From: Peptococcus simiae
GTDB taxonomy: Bacteria; Bacillota; Peptococcia; Peptococcales; Peptococcaceae
Direction of reading: 5' to 3'
Length of the DNA: 64,000 bases
NCBI RefSeq assembly: GCF_046097595.1
Contig: NZ_JBJUVG010000008.1
Span: 1-64,000, forward strand
Both the position numbers and the translations under genes were made by a program. Position 1 is the stretch's first letter; the number at the start of each line of letters is the position of its first letter. Positions 1 through 8,078 of the stretch are shown here, in pieces. The notes below the pieces were generated by a model. The model did not search any database and was not told the DNA's origin. It saw nothing but the letters and a program-made list of their open reading frames with translations.

Positions 1-47
1 CGGTCCCCAAGGACTGTCAACTGCTTTTCTGGTCTTTTTTGCTTTTT

Positions 48-79
48 TGTAAAAAAAGCCTATCGCCGGGCGATAGGCG
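48..79 (-). terminator. Rho-independent terminator after the 4-TM protein gene
   Basis: On the minus strand a 10-bp GC-rich stem (GCCTATCGCC paired with GGCGATAGGC, 58-79) is followed by a run of seven T. It lies just beyond the stop of the minus-strand membrane protein gene. Confidence 0.85.
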
Positions 80-87
80 GGTCTAGC

Positions 88-516
88 TTAGTAGGGTTTG
101 GCTTGCCGGCCGGTTAGCCGGTACTGGCGGAAGAAGAGCAGGCCGGCCAGGCTGAGGGCGGCACCCAGGCCGCTGTAGAAGACGGCGATGCAGACATCCG
201 GTAGGAGCTGGAGCTGGCGGAGGCTAATGCCCAGGCTGATCATGAGGGTCATGACGATGAAGCCTTTACGGTCTAGGAAGCGGTAAAAGGGCTGGAGGGT
301 TGGGTAGGCGGTAATACGGGCGGTGTTTTTGCGGACCAGGGGCCCAAAGACAAAGTGGATAAAGGCGTAGAAGATGGCCAGGGTCAGGAGGCCGTCCGGG
401 CAGTTGAGATAGCCGGGAAAGGCCCTAAGGCCGATGCGAAGAACATTTAGGCCGGCAATGAGCCAGACCAGGCCGGCGATAAAGAGGAGTTGCTGGTTAG
501 TAAAGGCTGGACGCAT
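88..516 (-). CDS. Hypothetical four-helix membrane protein
   Basis: This encodes 142 residues that I cannot assign to a named family. Four hydrophobic stretches (about residues 10-30, 42-60, 88-103 and 108-127) indicate a small polytopic membrane protein with a basic C-terminus. Its start lies 20 bases inside the end of the upstream TetR gene, so the two are translationally coupled and share the promoter at about 1100-1130. The TetR protein is therefore probably its local regulator. By analogy with other TetR-coupled membrane proteins it might respond to a small hydrophobic compound, but no substrate can be read from the sequence. Confidence 0.75.
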   Translation of the reverse strand: MRPAFTNQQLLFIAGLVWLIAGLNVLRIGLRAFPGYLNCPDGLLTLAIFYAFIHFVFGPLVRKNTARITAYPTLQPFYRFLDRKGFIVMTLMISLGISLRQLQLLPDVCIAVFYSGLGAALSLAGLLFFRQYRLTGRQAKPY

Positions 517-1075
517 GGGGATCCTCCTTTTCTAAAAGGGCGGCCAGGATGGCCAGGAGGTCCCGGCAATCAGCGCGGTGGTCACTGGCGGCGTATTTGA
601 GGTGGGTCAGGGCAAAGTGGACGACTTGGTCCGGGGATAGGCCTGTCTTGGCGGCGGTGGCGGGCCAGTGGGGGTCGGCTTCCAGGGTCCGGACCAGGGC
701 GGCTTGGATGTGGGCGTGCATGGCCTGAAGGCCGGGGCTGGTGGCCATGATGGTCCGGTGGTCATGGGCGGCCATGAGGTCGGGGTACCGGGCCTGGGCA
801 GCCTGCATCCGACTGTAGACCCAGGCCAGGGCCGGCAGGAAGGCTTGAGGCTGCTGCTGGTTTTGACCATGGAAGACTTGGAGCCAGACGGACCGGATGA
901 CGGCTTCAATAAGGGCTTCTTTAGAAGGAAAGTAGTTGTAGACGGTGCCGATGGAAACGCCGGCGGCGCCGGCCAGTTTTCTGACGGTCAACTTTAAGAG
1001 ACCGTCTTGGGCGGTGAGGGCCCGGGCGGTGGTCAAGAGGGCTTCTTTAGATGTAATGGGGCGGTTCATGGGCAT
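497..1075 (-). CDS. TetR/AcrR family transcriptional regulator
   Basis: This 192-residue protein has the TetR layout: an N-terminal helix-turn-helix (about residues 8-55, with the typical GVSIGTVYNYFPSKEAL segment) and a divergent all-helical ligand-binding domain. It should bind DNA as a dimer and release it on binding a ligand. A perfect inverted repeat lies at its own promoter (1101-1123), which argues for autorepression and co-repression of the overlapping membrane protein gene. A GGAGGA ribosome site precedes the ATG. The ligand cannot be predicted because TetR C-domains vary freely. Confidence 0.92.
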   Translation of the reverse strand: MPMNRPITSKEALLTTARALTAQDGLLKLTVRKLAGAAGVSIGTVYNYFPSKEALIEAVIRSVWLQVFHGQNQQQPQAFLPALAWVYSRMQAAQARYPDLMAAHDHRTIMATSPGLQAMHAHIQAALVRTLEADPHWPATAAKTGLSPDQVVHFALTHLKYAASDHRADCRDLLAILAALLEKEDPHASSLY

Positions 1076-1100
1076 TCCTCCATTAGGGCCGGCAGTTTCA

Positions 1101-1130
1101 TAAAATGAACGTTGTTCATTTTATATTATA
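1101..1130 (-). promoter_or_regulatory. TetR operator and promoter
   Basis: TAAAATGAAC-GTT-GTTCATTTTA (1101-1123) is a perfect 10-bp inverted repeat with a 3-bp spacer. It sits immediately downstream of an extended -10 box on the minus strand (TG-C-TATAAT, hexamer at 1125-1130), so a bound dimer would cover the transcription start. The -35 match is poor. This is the expected layout of a TetR self-regulated promoter. Confidence 0.85.
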
Positions 1131-1176
1131 GCAGGCCACAGGACCGCTGAAAAGAGCCCGGCTTAAAAAGGGCATG

Positions 1177-1202
1177 AAAAAGCCCATCGCTGGGCGATGG
1201 GC
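1177..1202 (-). terminator. Rho-independent terminator after the coiled-coil gene
   Basis: A 9-bp stem GCCCATCGC/GCGATGGGC with a 3-base loop (1182-1202) is followed on the minus strand by TTTTT. It closes the gene whose stop is at 1210. The stem closely resembles the terminator at 48-79. Confidence 0.8.
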
Positions 1203-1209
1203 GGATGAT

Positions 1210-2178
1210 TTATCTGGGCCGGTTCATTTGAAGTTCTTCTAAGATATCATCAATGGTTTGCAGGTCTTTGCTGATGACGTCCATTTCCCGCTCGAAGATG
1301 TCGGTGACCTTGGCTAGGACAAGGTCGGACTGTTCCAGAGCGGCCTGGAGGGTTTTTTCGGCCCGGACCCAGTAGCCCTGGTAGTCATCTTCGGCCTTAT
1401 CCATGTAGCGGTTTAAGATATCAACAGCCTGCTGGCGGGAGCTGGTTAGGGCGGTGCGGGCTTCGGTGAGCCGCTGTTGGGATAGGATTTGGGCCCCGTC
1501 CAGCTTGCTTTTAATATCGGCGTCGACTTCATCGTAGCGGGCTTTGATTTGCTCTTCGGTATCCTGGAGGAGCTCCTTGGACAGGACGCGGGCATCGTTA
1601 ACAATATTGTCCGCTTGAACGGTGGCTTCGGCGATGACGACTTGGGCCCGGGCTTTGACCCGGCGTAGGGGTTTGTAGGTCTCATCCTTGTGGCCATCGG
1701 CGGTAAGGGCGTCCATGAGGTTGTCATCGGCAGCGGGGCCTTCAGACTCGCAGTAGGCCAGGAGCTCTTCGACCAGGGCTAGGGTTGAGGCCCGGTCGAT
1801 GATGACGCTGTCTTTACGCAGGAGGGGGCTGGGGGCATCGATGAGTTCATCGGCCAGGGCGGAGAGTTTTTCCGTTAGGGGCCGGCTGCCGTCGGCGATG
1901 ATGTCGCGGTGGCTGGCCGGCTGGTCGGGCGTGTCATCGGCTGCCAGGGCCTCTTCCAGATAGGGGTCGGCCGGGGTATCCAGGTCGTCTGTGGGGGCGT
2001 AGTCGTCGCCTTCATCTAATAAGCTTTCGTCCAGGGGGCTATCGGTAAAATAGACTTCGGATGGGTCTTCTTCATCTATGGCCCCCGGTGCCCGGGAGAC
2101 GTCTCGCGGGTCCTCAGCCTGGGATGCGGACGCATCAGGCGGGATTTGGGTATGGGGCCGGTATTTATCGTCTGACAT
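1210..2178 (-). CDS. Acidic coiled-coil protein of unknown function
   Basis: The product is 322 residues long. Residues 1-95 are strongly acidic, rich in Asp, Pro and Ser, and probably disordered. From about residue 175 to the end the sequence is a long charged helix rich in Ala, Glu, Lys and Gln, as in coiled-coil proteins such as DivIVA or ATP synthase b-type stalks, but it lacks their diagnostic N-termini. There is no signal peptide or membrane segment, so it is cytoplasmic. GAGGAGG lies seven bases before the ATG. It is a single gene between two terminators. A scaffolding or division-associated role is possible but rests only on the coiled coil. Confidence 0.7.
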   Translation of the reverse strand: MSDDKYRPHTQIPPDASASQAEDPRDVSRAPGAIDEEDPSEVYFTDSPLDESLLDEGDDYAPTDDLDTPADPYLEEALAADDTPDQPASHRDIIADGSRPLTEKLSALADELIDAPSPLLRKDSVIIDRASTLALVEELLAYCESEGPAADDNLMDALTADGHKDETYKPLRRVKARAQVVIAEATVQADNIVNDARVLSKELLQDTEEQIKARYDEVDADIKSKLDGAQILSQQRLTEARTALTSSRQQAVDILNRYMDKAEDDYQGYWVRAEKTLQAALEQSDLVLAKVTDIFEREMDVISKDLQTIDDILEELQMNRPR

Positions 2179-2240
2179 CTCTTTCCTCCTCAGGGTTCAC
2201 CTAGTTGATGGGCATGGGACGGCAGGCTAAGGCCTGCTAT

Positions 2241-2263
2241 AAAAAAAGCCACCGACAGGTGGC
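2241..2263 (-). terminator. rpsT terminator
   Basis: The stem GCCACC/GGTGGC (2248-2263) is followed on the minus strand by seven T. It lies 14 bases beyond the rpsT stop. Confidence 0.8.
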
Positions 2264-2276
2264 ACAGCAAGCGTGA

Positions 2277-2540
2277 TTACGCCATGTTGTTAAAAGCTTT
2301 TGCGATTCTGGATTTTTTGTTGGCCACGTTGTTTTTGTGTAAAAGCCCTTTGGAGCCGATTTGGTCAATGCGTTTGACAGCAATGGCCATGGCTTCCTTA
2401 GCGGCCTCTTTATCTTGAGCTTCAACGGCTTTGTCAAAATTCTTGATCGCGGTACGCATAGCAGTCAGTTTGCTGTTGTTGCGCACCCGGCGAACGTCAG
2501 CCACTTTAGCACGTTTTTTAGCGGATTTAAGATTTGCCAT
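2277..2540 (-). CDS. rpsT: 30S ribosomal protein S20
   Basis: This 87-residue basic protein opens MANLKSAKKRAK and matches S20, which binds 16S rRNA in the 30S body early in assembly. The frame is open to an upstream ATG at 2549, but GGGAGGTG is correctly spaced only for the ATG at 2540, and S20 proteins begin MAN. It forms a single-gene unit with its own promoter at 2620-2648 and a terminator at 2241. In many bacteria rpsT lies beside holA, as here. Confidence 0.97.
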   Translation of the reverse strand: MANLKSAKKRAKVADVRRVRNNSKLTAMRTAIKNFDKAVEAQDKEAAKEAMAIAVKRIDQIGSKGLLHKNNVANKKSRIAKAFNNMA

Positions 2541-2619
2541 GCAAAACACCTCCCTTGCCTTGGGTTACAAATAGCATGGGCTTGCCCGATGCCATGAACC
2601 ATTTATTGTAACAATCCTC

Positions 2620-2648
2620 ATTATATCATTTGAAAGCTATGACTACAA
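2620..2648 (-). promoter_or_regulatory. rpsT promoter
   Basis: On the minus strand TTGTAG (2643-2648), a 17-bp spacer and a perfect TATAAT (2620-2625) form a sigma-A-type promoter. It leaves a leader of about 70 nt before the rpsT ATG. Confidence 0.75.
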
Positions 2649-2677
2649 GAAAAAGTTTGCAGGCATAAGGGACCGGT

Positions 2678-3679
2678 CTATTTTTTTCGGTCACTTGGCC
2701 GGCTGGTGATGGCGATAAGGGTTTCCCGGACGAGGGATTCTTCATCGAGGCCGGTCAGGGTCTTGGCCCGGATGTCCTGGTCCAGGAGGTAGCTGAGCCG
2801 GTCGACTAAGAGGTCGGTGGGGATGCCCCGGGCCTGGCTCAGGGATTTTTTGATGACGAAGGGGTGCTTGCCCAGGCGTTTGGCCATGTCGGCCTGGGTG
2901 CGGTGCTCGCTCTGCAGGCCCTGGACAGCCAGGAGGGTCCGGGTGGAGTCGATGAGCCGGGCCAGGACCTGGGGGGCGGACTTCATTTCGCCGGTGGCCA
3001 GGAGGTCGTCATAGGCGGCCAGGGCCTGGGCGGTTTGGCCGGTCATGGCGGCATCCAGGAGGGTAAAGATGGTGGTCTGGACGCTTTTGGAAAAGACCCG
3101 GGCCAGGTCCTGGGCGGTAAGCTTGTCCTTGTCGACGTAATAGAGAAGAACCTTGTCCAGCTCGGCCTGGAGGGTGGCGGCGGTCCAGCCCCGGGCGGCC
3201 TGGAAAAGGAGGGCATCGGCCTCGTAGTCCAGGCTTTTGCCGACGGCTTTGAGGCGGTCCCGGGCGGCCCGGTGGAGGCTATCGGGCTTGGGTTTGGTGC
3301 AGTCGTGCCAGTCGGCTTTTTCGGCCAGGGCTTTGAGGAACTTGCCGGGGGCGGCGTCGGTTTCCAGGCGGAAGATGAGGCCATGGACCGGGTTGGGGTT
3401 ATCCAGGTAGGCCAAGAGGGCCTTTTGGTCCTCGGTCAGGTGGCCGCCGGGGCGCTTTTCCAGGGCAAAGGCGGGGTTTTTGACCAAGGTCAGCCGCCGG
3501 TCGGCGGCAAAGGGCAGGGTGGCGGCGGCTAGGATGACGGCGGCGGCCCCGGTATCCGGGCCCAGGGTTTCAAAATTAAAGGGGCGCACCTCTGCCGGGA
3601 GCGCCCCTTGGATATAGTTGTCAATGCCTGTGTCTAAGGCGTAAGCGTCGTCACCGTAGAAGACAGCGAGGGCCTTCAT
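2678..3679 (-). CDS. holA: DNA polymerase III subunit delta
   Basis: At 333 residues this matches the usual length of HolA, the clamp-loader subunit that opens the beta sliding clamp. The N-terminal third carries the degenerate nucleotide-binding fold (MKALAVFYGDDAYALDTGI region). The C-terminal part has the helical collar (about residues 215-325), including the KRLGKHPFVIKKSL segment typical of the family. The ATG overlaps the TGA of the upstream PBP5-like gene by four bases, so it is translationally coupled at the end of the comEA-comEC unit. The comEC-holA-rpsT neighbourhood is common in Firmicutes. Confidence 0.93.
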   Translation of the reverse strand: MKALAVFYGDDAYALDTGIDNYIQGALPAEVRPFNFETLGPDTGAAAVILAAATLPFAADRRLTLVKNPAFALEKRPGGHLTEDQKALLAYLDNPNPVHGLIFRLETDAAPGKFLKALAEKADWHDCTKPKPDSLHRAARDRLKAVGKSLDYEADALLFQAARGWTAATLQAELDKVLLYYVDKDKLTAQDLARVFSKSVQTTIFTLLDAAMTGQTAQALAAYDDLLATGEMKSAPQVLARLIDSTRTLLAVQGLQSEHRTQADMAKRLGKHPFVIKKSLSQARGIPTDLLVDRLSYLLDQDIRAKTLTGLDEESLVRETLIAITSRPSDRKK

Positions 3680-5082
3680 CGGTCATCACCCGGGTATTCC
3701 CGGTGGATGGTGTAGGTGGTGCGGCGGTTTTGCTCCTTCCGCACCCGGTCTTCCAGGCCGCGCCGGCCCCGGTCAGACCCCTGGGAGGGGTTGTGAGGCA
3801 GGCTGGGCTGGGCCGGCTGGGCACTTTTCAGGGCCCGGGTCGGGGGCCGGCGTTTTTGTCCCTGCTTGGGTCTCTTGGGTTGGCTGGGCGGGTTGGGCCG
3901 CCGGCGGCTCAGGGCGTAGAGGCGGATAATGACCAGGGCCAAAAGGGCTAATAATAGGACAATGGCCAGGCACTTCCACCAGTCGAAGGGTTTTTTCACG
4001 TCATCCAGGGCGACCAGAGGGACGCCGGTGGCCTTGCTCCCCTCACCGACCTTGGCTTCCCCGACGACGTCCCCTTTTTTGATGGGGAGGTCGATTTTAT
4101 TGAGGACGGTGGCGACATCCGGTCGGAGGCTGTTGCTGGAGACGGTGGTGACGCTGACGTCCTTTTGGGCGGCGACCCGGAGTTTCTGGTCACCGGCCAG
4201 GGTCAGGGTGGCCAGGGGGGTGTCCTTGCTGATGAGCTTCATGCTCTTGGTGTTTTCCATGCCGAAGGTGAGCAGGTTTTCGATATCGACATAAAGGCCC
4301 GCTTCGCTTTCGGCACCGGCTACGACAGCAATGACGGTCCGGCCGCCATGGGTATAGCTGGCAGCCAGGTGGAGCTTGTCTTCCTTGCTGCCCTTTTCAT
4401 TGGAGAGTTTGAGGCCAATGCCGTCTTCCATGATTTGTTGGAAGCCATTGGCATTGGGGATATTGTCATGGGCGAACATTTCGCCATTCCAGTTCATGGT
4501 GGGCTTGAGGGTGTATTCGACGTATTTTTTCAGGCTGGAGGCCTTGGCGGCCAGGAGGGCCATGTCGTGGGCGGTACTCTTTTGCCCCTTGGCGCCACCG
4601 TAAACACTCTTGAATTCGGTGCTGTTCATGCCCAGTTCCTTGGCCCGGGCATTCATCATGGCCAGGAATTTTTCCTCGGACCCGCCAATGTGGACAGCTG
4701 CGGCATAGGCGGCGTCATTGGCATTGTAGACCAAGATGGCTTCCAGGAGCCGGGAGAGCTTGAATTCTTCATTTTTCCGCAAGAAGACGGTATTGCCGGA
4801 ATTGATGGCGGCCGGCATTTCCGGGGCGGTGACGGTATCTTTTAAGTTGCCCTTTTCGATGATGAGGACAGCGGTCATCATTTGGACCAGGCTTTGGGGG
4901 TCAAAGGTTTGGTCGTATTTTTTACCAAACAGGACTTCATGGCTATCGCCGTCCATGACCACGTAAGAGGCCCCGGCCACTTCAGGCAGGCCTTCTTTGA
5001 GGACATCGGCATGGGCTGCCGGCGGCAGGATGCCGGCCACAAGGGATAGCAGGAGCCATAGGGCTACAAGCTTCTTCTTCAT
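3676..5082 (-). CDS. PBP5-like D-Ala-D-Ala carboxypeptidase homologue lacking catalytic motifs
   Basis: This 468-residue protein has a signal peptide (residues 1-25), a peptidase S11-like domain (about 30-265), a PBP5-type C-terminal beta domain (about 275-355), one membrane helix (about 372-390) and a Pro/Arg-rich tail of about 76 residues. Active S11 enzymes have SxxK, SxN and KTG. Here these read S64-LV-Q67, N120-A-N122 and K225-L-S227. The nucleophile Ser remains, but the catalytic Lys, the Ser of SxN and the TG of KTG are gone, so it is probably inactive and may bind or regulate cell-wall partners. The start at 5082 is chosen because AAGGAGTG precedes it and the signal peptide begins there. 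Its stop overlaps holA. Confidence 0.88.
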   Translation of the reverse strand: MKKKLVALWLLLSLVAGILPPAAHADVLKEGLPEVAGASYVVMDGDSHEVLFGKKYDQTFDPQSLVQMMTAVLIIEKGNLKDTVTAPEMPAAINSGNTVFLRKNEEFKLSRLLEAILVYNANDAAYAAAVHIGGSEEKFLAMMNARAKELGMNSTEFKSVYGGAKGQKSTAHDMALLAAKASSLKKYVEYTLKPTMNWNGEMFAHDNIPNANGFQQIMEDGIGLKLSNEKGSKEDKLHLAASYTHGGRTVIAVVAGAESEAGLYVDIENLLTFGMENTKSMKLISKDTPLATLTLAGDQKLRVAAQKDVSVTTVSSNSLRPDVATVLNKIDLPIKKGDVVGEAKVGEGSKATGVPLVALDDVKKPFDWWKCLAIVLLLALLALVIIRLYALSRRRPNPPSQPKRPKQGQKRRPPTRALKSAQPAQPSLPHNPSQGSDRGRRGLEDRVRKEQNRRTTYTIHREYPGDDR

Positions 5083-5172
5083 TCGATCACTCCTTGACAC
5101 AGGGTTGGATTTTTTTATCATTATACCGCTTTTTTATAAGAATATCCATAGGCAAGACCGGGGCCGGTCTTT

Positions 5173-7395
5173 TTAGGCATAGGGGGTGTGGACTTCCAGG
5201 CCTTCCGGCATCCGGAAAATGTAGAGGCTGCCGGCCTCGGCGGTCAGGTAAAAGGGGATCTCGGCTCGGCGGTAGGCGGCCCGGACCTGGGGATGGGGGT
5301 GGCCGTAGCGGTTGTGGGGGCCGGCGCTGCAGCAGGCCAGCTGGGGCCGGTGGGCCCGGAGGTCGGCCGGGTCCAGGCTATAGCGGCTGCCATGGTGGGG
5401 AACCAGGAAGATATCGGCCGCGGGCCGGTCCCAGTGGGCCAGGCTATCGGCCGGGCTGTCACCGGGGGCGGCCAGGGAGAGGCGACCGTCTGCCAGGTGG
5501 GCGGCGAGCTGGTTGGCATTGGCCTCGTCTTCGCCGCTATTCAGGAGGGTCAGGCGGAGGGCCAGGTCCTTGAGGCTGAGCCTTTCCCGGTCGGCCACCG
5601 GGACCAGGGCCGTATCAGTCAGGCGGGGGGCCAGGGCTTGCAGGGCCTCTTCCTTCATTAAAGGCGCGGGGATAAAGAGCCGGTCCACCCGGACGTCATC
5701 GAGGAGCCGGGCCAGGCCATTGATGTGGTCGCTGTCGCCATGGCTCAAGATGACCCCGTCCAGGCGGTTGACGCCCAGGGCCCGCATGGCGGCGGCTGCC
5801 CCATCGGTGCCGGGGCCGGTATCCAGAAGGAGCCGGGTGCCAGCGGGGCTCTGCCAGAAGGCGCAGGACCCCTGGCCCACATCCAGGACCAGGCAGCTGA
5901 GGTCATCCCGGACCGGGGCCCAGAGGAGGGCCACCATAACCGCCGGCAGGGCCAGGGCCAGGACCCGGTGGCGCCAGTCGATGGCCTTGAGCCGGTGGCT
6001 GACAATCAAGCCCAGGATGAGCAAGGCGTAGGCCAAAAGGACCATCTTAAAGCCAGGGGCGCCGATGTTCACGTGCCGGTCGGCCAGCCAGGCCCCGGGG
6101 ACCTGGACCAGCCAAATGAGGAGGGCTGCCAGCCGGTCTGCCAGCCAAAATAGGAATAAGGATAAGGGCGGCAGGAGGGGGCCGGCTAAAAGGCCCAAAA
6201 GGACCAGGGGCACCAGGACCCCGACTATCGGCACAAAGAGGACATTGGCCAGGACGGATAAGGGGGTCCAGAGGTTGAAGTAATAGGCCAGGAGAGGCGC
6301 CCCGGCCAGTTCGGCGGCCAGGGCCACAGCCAGGGCACTGCTTAAAGCCGGTGGCAGGGGGGCCAGCAGGCGCTGAAGGGGCCGGATGAATAAGAGCAGG
6401 CCGGCGGTTACGGTAAAGGACAGCTGGAAGCCGATTTGCCAGAGGCAAAAGGGGTCCATGAGGACCAGGGCCAGGCCGGCATAGGCCAGGATGCTGGGCG
6501 GGTCCCCATAGCGGTAGCTGCCCAGGGCCAGAAGGGCTACCATAGCCATGACCACCGCCCGGATGGCCGATGGCGGGGCCCCAACCATGAGGGCATAGCC
6601 GATCAAAAGCGGGGCGGCCAGGAGGAGCTTGGCCCAGGGCGAGGCCACTTGCAAAAGGTGCAGGATGGCCATAATGAGGCCCAGAATCATCCCCACATGG
6701 AGGCCGCTCACCGCAAAGACATGGACCATGCCCAAGAGCTGGGCCCGGTGGTAAAAGTCCGGGTGGAGGCCGGCGGTTTCCCCCAGGAGGATGGCCCGGC
6801 TCAGGGCGGCCCCTTCCGGGGAGAGCCGGTCATCCAGGCTGGTCTGCATATACCGGGTCACCCGGTCGGGCAGGGTATCCGCCGGGGGCAGGGCCCGGAC
6901 CGCTTCCTTGGCCCGGGCCACAGCAAAGGCCCCCTGACCATGGAGGTATTGGGCCTCATCAAAGCCGCCCGGGGCCCGTCTTTGGCCGGGGGATTCCAGG
7001 CTGGCGGCCACCCGGATCCGCTGGCCCCGGCGGAGAAGGTCTTCATCCCCGTAGGCCCGGCGGAGGGAGACCCGGAAGGGGTCATCCAGGGGCCGGTCAT
7101 CGACCCGGTCCACTTGGACCAGCTGGCGAGTCGGGGTGCTTTTGACCACCTGGGCGGTCAGGAGGACTTCCTGGCCGGTATCCAGGGGCACCGGGGGCAG
7201 GGCGACCGCCCCCTGGCCCCAGAGGCCGCCGACCAAGGCGATGATGACGGCCAGGGGCAAGGCCCACCGGGCCGGTCGGCAGGCCCAAAGGAGGAGGGGG
7301 ACCGCCAGGAGGGGCCAGTAGACGCCGGCCACCAGGAGGCGGCCGATGATAAAGGCCAGGGCCAGCCAGGCGCCGGTCCTTTTCAGATGCCACAT
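5173..7395 (-). CDS. comEC: ComEC/Rec2 DNA-uptake channel protein
   Basis: The 740-residue protein has N-terminal membrane segments, an OB-like domain, a central polytopic competence domain (about residues 200-470, including the FAVSGLHVGMILGL segment) and a C-terminal metallo-beta-lactamase domain (about 505-735) with the metal-binding motif SHGDSDH. ComEC carries single-stranded DNA across the cytoplasmic membrane during transformation. It follows comEA by 32 bases and so belongs to the same transcript. The length is normal and I see no frameshift, so the gene appears intact, though competence also needs genes outside this window. Confidence 0.95.
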   Translation of the reverse strand: MWHLKRTGAWLALAFIIGRLLVAGVYWPLLAVPLLLWACRPARWALPLAVIIALVGGLWGQGAVALPPVPLDTGQEVLLTAQVVKSTPTRQLVQVDRVDDRPLDDPFRVSLRRAYGDEDLLRRGQRIRVAASLESPGQRRAPGGFDEAQYLHGQGAFAVARAKEAVRALPPADTLPDRVTRYMQTSLDDRLSPEGAALSRAILLGETAGLHPDFYHRAQLLGMVHVFAVSGLHVGMILGLIMAILHLLQVASPWAKLLLAAPLLIGYALMVGAPPSAIRAVVMAMVALLALGSYRYGDPPSILAYAGLALVLMDPFCLWQIGFQLSFTVTAGLLLFIRPLQRLLAPLPPALSSALAVALAAELAGAPLLAYYFNLWTPLSVLANVLFVPIVGVLVPLVLLGLLAGPLLPPLSLFLFWLADRLAALLIWLVQVPGAWLADRHVNIGAPGFKMVLLAYALLILGLIVSHRLKAIDWRHRVLALALPAVMVALLWAPVRDDLSCLVLDVGQGSCAFWQSPAGTRLLLDTGPGTDGAAAAMRALGVNRLDGVILSHGDSDHINGLARLLDDVRVDRLFIPAPLMKEEALQALAPRLTDTALVPVADRERLSLKDLALRLTLLNSGEDEANANQLAAHLADGRLSLAAPGDSPADSLAHWDRPAADIFLVPHHGSRYSLDPADLRAHRPQLACCSAGPHNRYGHPHPQVRAAYRRAEIPFYLTAEAGSLYIFRMPEGLEVHTPYA

Positions 7396-7427
7396 GCTAT
7401 CACCCCCGATGCTGGGTCGTCAGTGTA

Positions 7428-8069
7428 CTAGAGTTGGATATCAGCCGCCAGGCGTTCGTAGGTTTTTTCGCCAATGCCGGAGACTTCTTTTAATTCTTCC
7501 AGGGCCCGGAAGCCGCCATGGGCCTCCCGGTAGGCCACAATGGCCTGGGCCTTGGCCGGGCCGACGCCGGGCAGTTGTTGCAATTCTTCCACAGAGGCGG
7601 CGTTGATGCTCACCGCCCCGGCTCCGGTTGACCCGGTGCCGACGGTACCGGGTGCCGGGGCCGGGGGCGTTTCTCCCTGGCGGGGGACGGCGATTTTGGT
7701 CCCGTCGATGAGGGGCTGGGCCAGGTTAAGGGCATCCAGGTCGGCCTCGGGCAGGGGGCCGCCGGCCACTTGGATGGCGTCATTGACCCGGGCATCCGCC
7801 GAAAGGGTGTAGACGCCGGGCTTGGCCACGGCCCCGCTGACGTGGACAGTGGCCTCGGTGGGCTTGTCCTTGTCCTCATCCAGGGCCTCAAATTCATCCG
7901 GGCGATCGGTCTTGATGAGCTTGGCGTTATCGGCAACGACCGGCAGGCGGTCTTCGCGCGTGGGGCCCTGCTGCCAAAACCAGGCCCCGGCGAACACCAG
8001 GGCCAGGATGACCAGGGCCCAGGTCTGTCGACCGCCATGGTCATCCAGCCAATTGAAAAACTTCTCCAT
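7428..8069 (-). CDS. comEA: ComEA competence DNA-binding protein
   Basis: This 213-residue membrane-anchored protein has one helix near the N-terminus (about residues 16-31), an SLBB domain (about 72-115, VHVSGAVAKPGVYTL) and a C-terminal double helix-hairpin-helix domain (about 150-213, with LPGVGPAKAQAI and VSGIGEKTYERL). It binds incoming double-stranded DNA outside the membrane and hands it to ComEC. It starts nine bases after the lipoprotein gene and is followed by comEC. The domain order is that of Gram-positive ComEA. Confidence 0.95.
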   Translation of the reverse strand: MEKFFNWLDDHGGRQTWALVILALVFAGAWFWQQGPTREDRLPVVADNAKLIKTDRPDEFEALDEDKDKPTEATVHVSGAVAKPGVYTLSADARVNDAIQVAGGPLPEADLDALNLAQPLIDGTKIAVPRQGETPPAPAPGTVGTGSTGAGAVSINAASVEELQQLPGVGPAKAQAIVAYREAHGGFRALEELKEVSGIGEKTYERLAADIQL

Positions 8070-8078
8070 GGTCCCCTC

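Noticed and set aside
6436..7431. Plus-strand open frame of 331 codons opposite comEC
   Set aside because: Antisense shadow of a GC-rich gene with Gly/Gln/Pro-rich product and no recognisable fold; comEC is intact on the minus strand.
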